DNA from: Pirellula staleyi DSM 6068
Lineage (GTDB): Bacteria; Planctomycetota; Planctomycetia; Pirellulales; Pirellulaceae
Direction of reading: 5' to 3'
DNA length: 46,107 nt
NCBI GenBank assembly: GCA_945870455.1
Contig: CAMBSL010000011.1
Location: forward strand, 1-46,107
In this document: in pieces, positions 34,671 to 42,660 of the stretch
How the letters are laid out: every line of letters starts with the position of its first letter
How positions within the stretch are numbered: the first letter of the stretch is position 1
Translations under genes and position numbers: made by a program
The notes under the pieces: generated by a model
Databases searched by the model: none
What the model was told of the DNA's origin: nothing
Seen by the model: only the letters and a program-made list of their open reading frames with translations

Positions 34671-36842
34671 ATGAACAATGAAAAGAAAATTCGACCCGAA
34701 GGACTGGACTATTTACTAGCCTCGATTGCCCCTTTTTTCATCATTGGAATGATCGGGTCGCTGGTCTTTTTTTTGATCACCGTTTGCTATCAAGGTTCCT
34801 ACACGCAACGACTGATGTGGATCCTGGGGCTTTACACCGTAGCTTCTGTTTTGATCGCTCGCATCGCCATAGAGCAAAGTCGGACACTATCGTATGCGTA
34901 TATGCTGGCCTTAGCGGGCGCAACGTTGTTGGTAACGCCCCAGTTTTTCGTTGTGACTGGACCAATGGCCATTTTCAGTTTTCCAATTTTAATCGCGATT
35001 CTCGTCATTGTTGCGGTGCTTGCGGACCGAATCACGTTCGATTGCACATCCATGAACGAGCAAATGCAAAGTTCGGGAGTTGGAATCTTGCAATCGCTGG
35101 GCCTCATTCAAAGCGAGAGGAACGCTGCTGAGATAGAAAAACCGAACCTGCGAAAGTCAGACAACCAACAGATCGAACCGACTCCATCCGAACGAAAGAC
35201 TGCCAACTCGCGAAAACACAACCCAGGCGTCTGGGTACTGTATTTCGCATTGTTGGCGCTGCCCTTGTTTGGTATCGGTCAATTGATTATTCAGAATCCT
35301 GTAGATCGCAGCTGGGCGTTCAAGTGTTTGTTCTTGTATTTGCTTTGTTCACTTTGCTTGCTCGTGCTCATCGCATTGCTTTCGCTGCGAAAGTATTTGC
35401 GAGAACGCGGTGTACCGATGGACACATCGTTTGCCATCCGCTGGTTGGCAATCGGGATGCTCAGCGTATTTGCAATGCTGTGTGTGTTGTCGCTCCTGCC
35501 ATTGCCTGGCAAGTCGCTGCTGTCGATGGACATGCCGTTTCGAATTACAAGTCGCGATGATCTTAAAGCGAGTCGATGGGGATGGGGACCCGAGGGAGTG
35601 CCACAAGAGGGTGGCAAACCCGGACAACCCCAGGATGGAGGTAAGCCACAAGGAGAACCGGCCCCCAAGCAACCGAAAGTCGATCCAGAGAATCAACGCC
35701 AGCCAGGAGCAGGTAAGCAAGCAAGCGATCAGAAGGGCGACGGCAAACAGGCCGAGGGTAAACAGAGCGAAGGTAAACAAGCCGACGGAAAGCAGAGCGA
35801 AGGCAAGCAAGCCGACGGAAAGCAGAGCGAAGGCAAGCAAGGCGACGGAAAGCAAGGCGACGGAAAGCAAGGCGACGGCAAGCAAGGCGACGGAAAGCAA
35901 GGCGACGGAAAGCAAGGCGAAGGTAAGCAAGGCGAAGGAAAACAGGGCGAAGGTAAGCAAGGCGAAGGTAAGCAGAGCGAAGGTAAGCAGAGCGAAGGCA
36001 AGCAAGGCGAAGGCAAACAGGGCGAAGGTAAACAGGGCGAAGGTAAACAGGGCGAAGGTAAACAGGGCCAAGGAAAGCAGAGCGAAGGTCAAAAGCAAGG
36101 CGTTTCATCCGAAGGTCCAAAAAACAAGCAGGCAAATCAAGATTCCAAGGGTGAAAAACGTGACTCGCGAAACGAGGACGAACGAGATGGAAAGAAGGAC
36201 GAGAAAGGGGAGAAACAAGACCAACAAAAGCAACAAGAGCCTGGAAAGGCGGGGAATCAACCCAAGCCACAAGAGCAACAACAAACACCGCCGCCAACTC
36301 CGTCCATGTCCATTGAATGGAACTTTTCCGCGGCATTCCAATGGCTTGCCATGTTCGTTTTGGCCATTGTGGCTGTCGTGTTTGGAATCCGATATCGCCA
36401 CCAACTTCTGCAAGCGTGGACGGAGTTTCGCGACTGGCTCAATGCCTTGTTGGGTCGAAAGACGAGGATTCAAGTACCGGTGGTCGACGAGAGTGTTACG
36501 TTGATTGAGGATCCATTCCCACCTTTTCAGTCGTTTGATAATCCCTTTACGACGGGCAATCGCTGGACACGTGAGCAGATCGTAAGGCACATGTATCGCG
36601 CAACTGTATCGTGGGGTTACGAGCATCGAGTTGTTCGGCGCGACGACGAAACACCGGAGGAGTTTATGCGTCGATTGGCTCGGCGGTTCCCGCAACAACA
36701 AGAGTTGTTGTCCATGCTAGGCCAGCTTTACAACCGAATTGCATACGCCCGTGGAACGGTTCGGAACGAAGAGATGAAGCCGATGGGAGACTTGTGGCGT
36801 TGGCTTTCGGAAACAGCAGCTCGAGCAACAACCAACACCTAG
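34671..36842 (+). CDS. Membrane protein with GKQ pentapeptide repeats and DUF4129-like C-terminus
   Basis: A 723-residue protein. The N-terminal region (about 1-290) has several transmembrane helices. Residues about 300-545 are a long charged, low-complexity external or cytoplasmic segment with 23 GKQ-containing pentads (356-470), then Lys/Glu/Gln-rich sequence. A transmembrane helix follows (AAFQWLAMFVLAIVAVVFGI). The C-terminus (about 620-710) is DUF4129-like: TREQIVRHMYRATVSWGYEH, ETPEEFMRRLARRFP, LGQLYNRIAYAR. DUF4129 proteins usually sit beside transglutaminase-like, MoxR and DUF58 genes, which are absent here; instead it follows the ABC pair after 14 bp. The role is unknown; a linked envelope function is plausible. 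Confidence 0.82.
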   Translation: MNNEKKIRPEGLDYLLASIAPFFIIGMIGSLVFFLITVCYQGSYTQRLMWILGLYTVASVLIARIAIEQSRTLSYAYMLALAGATLLVTPQFFVVTGPMAIFSFPILIAILVIVAVLADRITFDCTSMNEQMQSSGVGILQSLGLIQSERNAAEIEKPNLRKSDNQQIEPTPSERKTANSRKHNPGVWVLYFALLALPLFGIGQLIIQNPVDRSWAFKCLFLYLLCSLCLLVLIALLSLRKYLRERGVPMDTSFAIRWLAIGMLSVFAMLCVLSLLPLPGKSLLSMDMPFRITSRDDLKASRWGWGPEGVPQEGGKPGQPQDGGKPQGEPAPKQPKVDPENQRQPGAGKQASDQKGDGKQAEGKQSEGKQADGKQSEGKQADGKQSEGKQGDGKQGDGKQGDGKQGDGKQGDGKQGEGKQGEGKQGEGKQGEGKQSEGKQSEGKQGEGKQGEGKQGEGKQGEGKQGQGKQSEGQKQGVSSEGPKNKQANQDSKGEKRDSRNEDERDGKKDEKGEKQDQQKQQEPGKAGNQPKPQEQQQTPPPTPSMSIEWNFSAAFQWLAMFVLAIVAVVFGIRYRHQLLQAWTEFRDWLNALLGRKTRIQVPVVDESVTLIEDPFPPFQSFDNPFTTGNRWTREQIVRHMYRATVSWGYEHRVVRRDDETPEEFMRRLARRFPQQQELLSMLGQLYNRIAYARGTVRNEEMKPMGDLWRWLSETAARATTNT
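35736..36080 (+). repeat. 15-bp in-frame repeat encoding 23 GKQ pentads
   Basis: There are 23 consecutive 15-bp units of the type GGCGAAGGCAAGCAA encoding (G/S/A)(D/E/Q)GKQ. Purine bias is strong and silent changes are frequent, so the array is not very recent. Other reading frames are open through it and are not genes. Confidence 0.95.
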
Positions 36843-37040
36843 TTGCCACGGGCGTAAAGCCCACCCTTTCAGCCTTTCAGGGCTTGTGAGGATATTGACC
36901 ATCCAACCCAGGGCGTTGCTCTGGGCTATCCCAGTTCGCCCCATTGGGCTCCGGATGAAGGTAAAAGGGTTGAGTTGCCCCGTTAGGTACCGACGTTGGC
37001 TGTTTTCATGACGTGGCCCTGTCAGGTATCAAATGCCAAT

Positions 37041-37071
37041 AAAAAACGGGCAGCCAATGGGTCGCCCGTTT
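37041..37071 (-). terminator. Rho-independent-type terminator
   Basis: On the minus strand the stem AAACGGGC / GCCCGTTT has a 12-base loop and is followed by T6. It lies 27 bp after the stop of the PEP-CTERM tail remnant and appears to be the original terminator of that lost gene. Confidence 0.75.
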
Positions 37072-37097
37072 CATCATTTGTCGTTTCGATTGCCGTA

Positions 37098-37154
37098 TTA
37101 CTCAGCGTTAAAATGCTTCTTGCGACGACGAGCGACCAAACCCATGCCAAATAC
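37098..37154 (-). pseudogene. C-terminal relic of a PEP-CTERM protein
   Basis: On the minus strand the last codons read AVFGMGLVARRRKKHFNAE followed by a stop: a short hydrophobic segment then a basic RRRKK tail, as at the end of a PEP-CTERM sorting signal. Upstream the frame immediately enters a dispersed repeat (37155 on), so the body of the gene is missing. The intact terminator downstream supports a real gene end. Only about 19 residues are available, so the call is tentative. Confidence 0.45.
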
Positions 37155-37200
37155 AGCCACGAAGTGGCGAAAGGTTGTAGCCATGGGCGTGAGCCCATGG
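37155..37200 (+). repeat. Dispersed repeat AGCCACGAAGTGGCG, copy 1
   Basis: AGCCACGAAGTGGCGAAAGG followed by TTGTAGCCATGGGCGTGAGC. It matches 38349-38390 over about 40 bases. It contains the hairpin GCCAC-gaa-GTGGC and, downstream, CCATGGGC...GCCCATGG. Confidence 0.85.
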
Positions 37201-37380
37201 AACATCGAGAACATAACGTGAAGTCCCGAAGGGACGAAAGGAACTCGGGCATTCGCTTGCCCTTTCGCCCTTTCGCCCCTTCGGGGCTCCCGCGTTGTTC
37301 GTGCTACCGAATCCATGGGCTCGCGCCCAAGGCTACATCATTTCGTCCCTTCGGGACTAGGAGCGTACGCACAGCGCCAC

Positions 37381-37490
37381 GTCATTCCCGCGTAGGCGGG
37401 AACCCAACTCCACGTCATTCCCGCGCAGGCGGGAACCCAGTCATCTCGCGCACTCCACTGGAGTCCCGCCTGCGCGGGAACGACTTATTG
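37381..37490. repeat. Tandem and inverted TCCCGCGCAGGCGGGA hairpins
   Basis: Two direct copies of CGTCATTCCCGCG(C/T)AGGCGGGAACCCA start at about 37380 and 37411. A third, inverted copy (TCCCGCCTGCGCGGGAACGA) lies at about 37465. Each forms a short GC hairpin. This is a common type of bacterial intergenic repeat. Confidence 0.8.
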
Positions 37491-37656
37491 GCGTGGCTCA
37501 CGGTCCAAAAGGGACAATGAACACAACATGTTGTCGGGTAGGCAGTTGCAAATCGGTTTTGAAATGGGAACCCCATCAACAAATATGCTGTGTTCCTTTG
37601 CGTTCTCACCAATCATCATTCATTATTGCTTCGTCTTGTCGTTTCTGAGCTTCCCC

Positions 37657-37968
37657 TCATTCGTTCTGGAGCCGACTTCGCCGCAGTGCTTGAGCGTTGC
37701 GGTTTGGATCGCGTCTGCCGTCGAGCACAGCGTAGACAATCACGAGATCGACTATGACCCCGTACCATATTACAAACGGGAACCGCGAGGCGAATGTGTA
37801 GTGCCATCCGTCAACCTTGGCGTGATCCCCTGCATAGAGCAGCAGGGAATCGATGTCTGCAGATATGCTGTCATGGAAGTAAGTTGCAAGGTTTGGATCG
37901 ATGTCGTTGTAAAAATCGCACCCATCCGCAATGTCGCGTTCAGCGCCAGCGGAGATCTTGATTCTCAT
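37657..37968 (-). CDS. RelE/ParE-family toxin
   Basis: A 103-residue protein with the ParE/RelE outline. It begins MRIKISAGAERDIADGCDFY and has a central FASRFPFVIWYGVIVD beta-hairpin and a C-terminal VIVYAVLDGRRDP motif ending in basic residues. Such toxins inhibit translation or DNA gyrase; the pair decides which. Its ATG overlaps the antitoxin stop by 4 bp (37965-37968), the usual coupling. The 3' part of the C-terminus (NRNAQALRRSRLQNE) is longer than the core fold. Confidence 0.85.
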   Translation of the reverse strand: MRIKISAGAERDIADGCDFYNDIDPNLATYFHDSISADIDSLLLYAGDHAKVDGWHYTFASRFPFVIWYGVIVDLVIVYAVLDGRRDPNRNAQALRRSRLQNE

Positions 37969-38183
37969 CGGAGACGATCCGCAAGTCGCTTTTTGGCGTC
38001 AGCCCAGTCAGAAACGGCTTCTTCTCCGCGCTCGATTGCAGCCACACGTTTGGCAACAACGCCTCGATGCCATTCCGGTGGCTCAGCGGAGGGATCTTCG
38101 GTCGTTAACCGTTTCCAAAGTAATTCCATAGCGACAATCTGCTCATCGCGGGTAAGTCCGCCGATTAGCGTTTCGAGTGACAT
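37965..38183 (-). CDS. Antitoxin, putative addiction module component family
   Basis: A 72-residue helical protein of the putative addiction module component type: LTRDEQIVAMELLWKRLTTE, PPEWHRGVVAKRVAAIERGE and SDWADAKKRLADRL. It neutralises the toxin encoded directly downstream and probably represses the operon. ATG 38183 lies just after GAGG-type sequence (GGAGGCAAACATG), a good Shine-Dalgarno. Confidence 0.85.
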   Translation of the reverse strand: MSLETLIGGLTRDEQIVAMELLWKRLTTEDPSAEPPEWHRGVVAKRVAAIERGEEAVSDWADAKKRLADRLR

Positions 38184-38514
38184 GTTTGCCTCCTGATGTA
38201 TTTTAAGCGTAGGCCGATTCGATAACGTTGAAGTTCAACGTTGAAGTTCACCGGGCTTGGAAAGGACAAGAATTGGCCGTCGGTCCTCGATTCTATTCGA
38301 CGGCGACCCGTTTTGGCAACCAAAAGATGTCGCCAATGTGGTTTGAGTAGCCACGAAGTGGCGAAAGGTTGTAGCCATGGGCGTAAGCCTCCATCTTGTC
38401 CCACATCTTTTGATCTTGCTCCCCTCGCCCCTTACTCGGCCGTACTCGGGGAGAGGGGCCGGGGTTAGGGGTTTTGCACCCTTGGCATCGTTACCTTCAT
38501 GCAACGTGTACAGG
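38184..38514. other. Intergenic region with dispersed repeats
   Basis: This is the promoter side of the toxin-antitoxin operon and the 3' side of the DUF1501 gene. It contains a short near-duplication (GTTGAAGTTCAACGTTGAAGTTCA at about 38227), the repeat at 38349-38390, and a GC-rich GGGGAGAGGGGCCGGGGTTAGGGG element at about 38449. No gene is seen. Confidence 0.6.
38349..38390 (+). repeat. Dispersed repeat AGCCACGAAGTGGCG, copy 2
   Basis: This is a direct copy of 37155-37200 over about 40 bases, 1.2 kb away, in the same orientation. The toxin-antitoxin pair lies between the copies. Confidence 0.85.
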
Positions 38515-39852
38515 TTAAACGAGTTCCCTCATGGGTTGGAAGTTATCGTCGACAAGGTAGTGAGGGCGGCCCGTCATATCAGAAACAGTGGTCGTCAAAG
38601 CGTTGATTCCCAGATTGTGGTAGAGCGTCGCAAACACCTCTGGAAACGTAACGGGACGCGATACTGCTTCACCACCGAGTCGATCGGTGGCTCCAATGAC
38701 CTTGCCCGTTTTCATACCACCGCCCGCCAGCAACGCGCAGGAAACGTTTGGCCAATGGTCACGCCCTCCGTCTTTGTTGATCTTGGGTGTGCGTCCGAAT
38801 TCTCCCCAAGCGATGACGGTTGTATCGTCCAGCATCCCGCGCTGATCCAAGTCCTCGATGAGCGCACTGAGCGCTTGATCAAAGTCTGGAAGATTCTCTT
38901 TGGCAATCTTGAAATTGTTTCCGTGCCAGTCCCAAAACGAGTAACTCAGCGTGACAACGCGCACACCTGCTTCAATAAGACGGCGGGCGAGCAAGAATTG
39001 CTCATTCAGTCTCGGAGCAGCGTCCCCTTGTTCCTTATCAGTCCCTTTGCCATATCGGGCGCGTAGTTTCGGATCTTCTGAGGAGAGATCGAGCGCGTCG
39101 AGCATCCGGCTCGATGTCAATATATCGAATGCTCGCGCCTGAAATGAGTCGAATCCTTCCATCAAACCGTTGCTGTCCACGTCTCGACGAAACCGATCAA
39201 TACTGGCAAGTAGTGTTTTGCGATCTGCGAGTCGGTCGGTTGTGATACCGTTGAGGACCATGTCCTCTTTGACCGAGCCAATGGGCATGAAGGGGGTATG
39301 ACCAAAACCCAAGAAGCTTGAGCGGCCGAAGTTGTAGGGAGTGTGCTTCATCTTGGGCGAGAGATTTACATAGGACGCCAAGGTCGGGTGCGTTGTCCCT
39401 TTTAGTTTTGAGATGACCGAGCCAAACTCCGGCCACCCACCTGGCGGATTGCGTTCATTCAAACGCCCGGTCATACACTGAAACGATTCATGCCGATCTT
39501 TGGCGCCCACCATCGAACGGATTATGGCTAACTTGTCCGCCATTTTTGCGAGATTTGGGAGATGCTCGCAGATTTGAATCCCTGCAACATTGGTGGCGAC
39601 CGGACGAAACTCGCCGCGGATCTCGACTGGGGCATCCATTTTGAGGTCGAACATATCCTGGTGCGGGGGACCACCAGGAAGATAAATCATGATCACCGAT
39701 TTATTGGAACTACCGATCTTGTTATCGGCCTCTGCACGAAGCAATTGGGGCATCGAGAGCCCACCAAAACCAAGTGCACCGACCTTCAAAAAATTACGAC
39801 GCGGGAGACGATCACAGAAACGACTGGAGGAATTGCCTTGAATGGTAAACAT
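38515..39852 (-). CDS. DUF1501 Tat-exported protein
   Basis: A 445-residue protein of the sulfatase-like DUF1501 family, abundant in planctomycetes. The Tat signal is LPRRNFLKVGALGFGGLS. Family motifs are IMIYLPGGPPHQDMFDLK, GEFRPVATNVAGIQICEHLP, SMVGAKDRHES, ARRLIEAGVRVVTLSYSFWDWH, the IAWGEFGRTPKIN / GRDHWPNVSCALLAGGGM stretch, and the C-terminal EVFATLYHNLGIN. The fold is alkaline-phosphatase-like; the reaction is not established. In planctomycetes it is usually paired with a DUF1549/DUF1553 cytochrome-like gene, which is absent here. ATG 39852 gives a compact Tat leader; an in-frame ATG at 39933 is possible. Confidence 0.92.
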   Translation of the reverse strand: MFTIQGNSSSRFCDRLPRRNFLKVGALGFGGLSMPQLLRAEADNKIGSSNKSVIMIYLPGGPPHQDMFDLKMDAPVEIRGEFRPVATNVAGIQICEHLPNLAKMADKLAIIRSMVGAKDRHESFQCMTGRLNERNPPGGWPEFGSVISKLKGTTHPTLASYVNLSPKMKHTPYNFGRSSFLGFGHTPFMPIGSVKEDMVLNGITTDRLADRKTLLASIDRFRRDVDSNGLMEGFDSFQARAFDILTSSRMLDALDLSSEDPKLRARYGKGTDKEQGDAAPRLNEQFLLARRLIEAGVRVVTLSYSFWDWHGNNFKIAKENLPDFDQALSALIEDLDQRGMLDDTTVIAWGEFGRTPKINKDGGRDHWPNVSCALLAGGGMKTGKVIGATDRLGGEAVSRPVTFPEVFATLYHNLGINALTTTVSDMTGRPHYLVDDNFQPMRELV

Positions 39853-40035
39853 CAGTTTTGGTTTCTGCGGGGTAGGGGACGGGTGGGATTCGACAGCGGC
39901 TTGATCTTGGTAACAATCGACTTGTTTGTCCATTATCTTGACACGTCGATCGGAGAAGCATCAAACGCTATTTTACCATCCTACTTTGCTTTGCGAATCT
40001 CAATTTCTTCGAACTTCATTTTCAAAGGATTGGAC

Positions 40036-40156
40036 GGGGGGAGCGGTTTCCGCTGGCTTTATGCCAGCGGGACCACAATTGGCAGCTACAGAATAGTGCT
40101 CGCAGCACTCCGTCCGGTTTATCCGGGCGGTAGCAACGTTTTTGCTTAAACTGCCC
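40036..40156. repeat. 120-bp direct repeat, copy 1 (3' side of the GDPD gene)
   Basis: This shares about 110 bases with 42012-42141 in the same orientation. It includes a hairpin CCGCTGG-ctttatg-CCAGCGG (40050-40070) and a CCGTCCGG-ttta-TCCGGGCGG-type hairpin (about 40111-40130). An 11-bp indel near the middle separates the copies. Confidence 0.9.
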
Positions 40157-40253
40157 TGATTTTCGATAACGACATAACTATTCTCCAAAGCAACCTAATG
40201 ACCGAATCGATTGGATGTCGGAAACTTTCGGTTCTACCGAGGCTTCAGATCAT

Positions 40254-41831
40254 TCATTTTTGGGCAGCAAGTTGCTCCATTGCCCTGAGCACGCGAAGCG
40301 GATGATCCGTTTGGATGCAGTCGATCCCCAAACGGATCGCTCGCTTGTACTCGTCGACGGACTCGTTTCGCCCCAAAGCATCTGAAAAAACCAGTATTCT
40401 TTTCTGATGGCAGGCATCGATCAACTCTTCCGATAAAATGGACCAGGAAGCATCAACGCCATACGGTTGGATTGCTGCCACGGTGTCAAGTTGTCCCGAT
40501 CGCTTCAACGGAGGCAACGTGCGAACCTTCGGGTCGAGTCGGTGAATCTTCTCGCAGTATTCCACAGATTGATAAACAACGTGGCGTTGTTCGAGATGAA
40601 ATGTGTGAATCGCATCGATCAGTTCCGTAGGTTCAATGTCTTTGGCGTCAAGGTATACGCCCATCTTTTCGCCAAGTGCTCGAAGCCCGTCCTCGAACGA
40701 CGGCACACAGGTCTCTTGAAATCGCGGTCCAAACCAATTGCCTGCGGACAGCGACGTTGCTTCCAGAAATGTGCTTTCGCGAACACTTCCTTTCCGCTGA
40801 GTCGTCCTATTCAGCGTGCTGTCATGAAGGAGCACATGTTTGCCATCGAGTGTCGTGCGGATATCGATCTCGGCATAGTCCAGCCCGAGCCGAGCAGCAT
40901 CAAGAATCGCAGGGAGTGTATTTTCCGGTGCATAACGATTGACGCCTCGATGGGCAGCGATTTTTACGGGGAACTGGTAGCCCGTTCTGTGCAAGTTAAA
41001 GAAGAGGAGACCGGCCGGGTCATCGGTTTGTAGCCAATCCGCACCCGCGTCGATGACATTTCCCCAAACCACTGAATGGTCCCACTTGTCACCCAAGACT
41101 TTCGCTTGGACCTTGATTCCAATCGCATGAAAGCGCTGACACAGCTCAGGGGTAATTTCGTCTGCATCGATCTCGACAGCAGCAGGCGCGACGCGTTGAA
41201 CGAATTCATCAAAAAGCATGGTCTTGGGTCGAAACTTTGTCATGCATGCAACCCTGCCTGCGGAGGCTGACTTTACCTGAGTCAGTACTTCGGGATCTGC
41301 ATATACTATGACCTGTTGCTCCATCCCCGCAGCGACCACTTCCTCAACGAGATGTTGAGGATCAATGCTTTTGCAGTCCAAGTAGAGATTGATTCTTCCT
41401 TTCGCAAGTCCCAACGCTTCAGATAAAGTTAATACACGGCTGTCAGCGAATCGCTCAGCAAACCACGACCCCGCATCGATTTTCCCTAGCTCGTCCAGTG
41501 TAAGGTCCGCAACGCGCCCTTTACCATCCGTCGTTGCGTCAACCGTGTCGTTGTGGATGACCACGTGACGACCGTCCTTGGTCAAGCGGACATCGATTTC
41601 GGCCCATTCGCAGAAGTCCTGGATGCACATTTCGATCGCAGATGCCGAGTTTTCAGGAGCAGCTAGTGCCATTCCGCGATGAACCATCACTTGAATATTG
41701 CGAGGTGGTGTGATGGGCTGATAGAAGTGAAAACTTGGCTGCGAGAACGCGTGCTGGGAGGCGATAAGAATCAAACTGATCGCAAAAAAGCAAGTCCGTT
41801 GCAACGGAAGGCCCGAATGGTTTAGACGCAT
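40254..41831 (-). CDS. Secreted glycerophosphodiester phosphodiesterase-like protein with two GDPD domains
   Basis: A 525-residue protein. ATG 41831 starts a signal peptide (LQRTCFFAISLILIASQHAF). Two complete-looking GDPD TIM-barrels follow. Domain 1 (about 40-290) has VMVHRGMALAAPENSASAIE, AEIDVRLTKDGRHVVIHND. Domain 2 (about 295-525) has IAAHRGVNRYAPENTLPAIL, AEIDIRTTLDGKHVLLHDST. Both retain the HRG, ExD and HD/HN active-site elements for Mg/Ca-dependent hydrolysis of glycerophosphodiesters. A tandem arrangement is unusual. The frame remains open upstream to 42161 through the direct repeat, an extension I reject. Confidence 0.88.
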   Translation of the reverse strand: MRLNHSGLPLQRTCFFAISLILIASQHAFSQPSFHFYQPITPPRNIQVMVHRGMALAAPENSASAIEMCIQDFCEWAEIDVRLTKDGRHVVIHNDTVDATTDGKGRVADLTLDELGKIDAGSWFAERFADSRVLTLSEALGLAKGRINLYLDCKSIDPQHLVEEVVAAGMEQQVIVYADPEVLTQVKSASAGRVACMTKFRPKTMLFDEFVQRVAPAAVEIDADEITPELCQRFHAIGIKVQAKVLGDKWDHSVVWGNVIDAGADWLQTDDPAGLLFFNLHRTGYQFPVKIAAHRGVNRYAPENTLPAILDAARLGLDYAEIDIRTTLDGKHVLLHDSTLNRTTQRKGSVRESTFLEATSLSAGNWFGPRFQETCVPSFEDGLRALGEKMGVYLDAKDIEPTELIDAIHTFHLEQRHVVYQSVEYCEKIHRLDPKVRTLPPLKRSGQLDTVAAIQPYGVDASWSILSEELIDACHQKRILVFSDALGRNESVDEYKRAIRLGIDCIQTDHPLRVLRAMEQLAAQK

Positions 41832-42011
41832 CGTGGTTTTATTGGGTTGGAGACCGCCAAGCGCATACGCCCCCAAGTTCCCTTCATGGACGGTGCTTTC
41901 ATCGGAAGCACCGGGCAGCCGTTTTGCAAAATCGCCGTCGTCGGTATTCATGGCGTGAAGGCGTTCGAAGCAGGGGCTAGATGTTTTGAAAGTGAAAGTG
42001 AAAGTATAGTG

Positions 42012-42141
42012 GAGGGGAGAGGTTTCCGTTGGCTTTATGCCAGCGGGACCACAATTGGCAGCTACAGAAACGAAACGTAGCGTTCGCAGCACTCCGTCCG
42101 GTTTATCCGGGCGGTAGCAACGTTTTTGCTCAAGCTGTCCT
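42012..42141. repeat. 120-bp direct repeat, copy 2 (5' side of the GDPD gene)
   Basis: This is a direct copy of 40036-40156; the two copies bracket the GDPD gene. It carries the same two hairpins (here CCGTTGG...CCAGCGG with a G-T pair). Confidence 0.9.
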
Positions 42142-42385
42142 TCACATGTTTCCGCTGGCACGAGGCCAACGGAGAGCTCAACAGGAAGGGCATTTCAAGG
42201 TAGCTGTCAAATGCAGCCTCCACCCGGGCAAGATAGAGCGAGTTGACCGGCGAAATCCTTCCCAAATTCCGATCTGTTTTATCCCGCGTTTGGAGGTAGT
42301 CCTATCTTGCGTTGATGATCGTAGAGGGACCTCCAGTCGTTCGCCGAACATGGCACGTGCATGGCACCTAGCTCCCCCCCGCACA

Positions 42386-42419
42386 GATCCATACGTGAAA
42401 AATTACCTCACACGGCTTC
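42386..42419 (-). ncRNA. Group II intron domain V-like relic
   Basis: On the minus strand, 34 nt beginning GAAGCCGTGTGAGG and ending CACGTATGGATC can fold as domain V of a group II intron. The lower helix is AGCCGT/ATGGAT, the upper helix GTGAGG/TTTTCAC with a TAAT tetraloop, and there is a two-base bulge. The AGC catalytic triad is in place and 34 nt is the canonical length. The following GTGCGGGGGGAGCTAGGTGC resembles the usual start of domain VI in bacterial introns, which then decays. No intron-encoded reverse transcriptase is present, so this is a 3' remnant. Confidence 0.55.
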
Positions 42420-42660
42420 TCTGTTAAGCGTTGACGGTCGCGACGCGAGTTGTTCAATGAGCTGCGGCCTCTTTGATGCGTCCCCGTTTTCCTCCAAGAG
42501 CAGTTCCGGGTGGACTAAACCGTTACTCCGCGTCCGCTGCGTCCCCTTTGATGATTGAACCGTAATCCCGGTGATCGTCTCCGACGCTTTGTTCTTGTTC
42601 GCGTCCCAGATTCACGCCATGTTCCCGAAGGTCACCATGTGGACAGGATTCATGGAGAAA

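Larger units (their letters stand above)
36843..37656. other. Gene-free region packed with dispersed repeats
   Basis: No intact gene is seen in 814 bp. It contains hairpin-rich repeats (a GGGCGTAAAGCCC element near 36850, a CAGGGCGTTGCTCTGGG element near 36908), the terminator at 37041-37071, the PEP-CTERM tail remnant at 37098-37154, and the repeats at 37155-37200 and 37381-37490. Repeats of the type CGTCATTCCCGCG follow. Confidence 0.7.
41832..42660. other. Gene-free region upstream of the GDPD gene
   Basis: It contains the second direct repeat (42012-42141), a group II intron domain V-like relic (42386-42419) and two GGGGACGC-type motifs (at about 42473-42486 and 42540-42550). The stretch 42555-42660 has no supported gene. 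An open frame starting at 41951 upstream of the GDPD start lacks protein character. Confidence 0.6.

Noticed and set aside
35349-36504. Long open frames on both strands across the GKQ repeat
   Set aside because: They arise from low-complexity sequence in alternative frames; residues are monotonous and no motif is seen.
41832-42161. N-terminal extension of the GDPD gene to 42161
   Set aside because: It crosses the 120-bp direct repeat and precedes a clear signal peptide at 41831.
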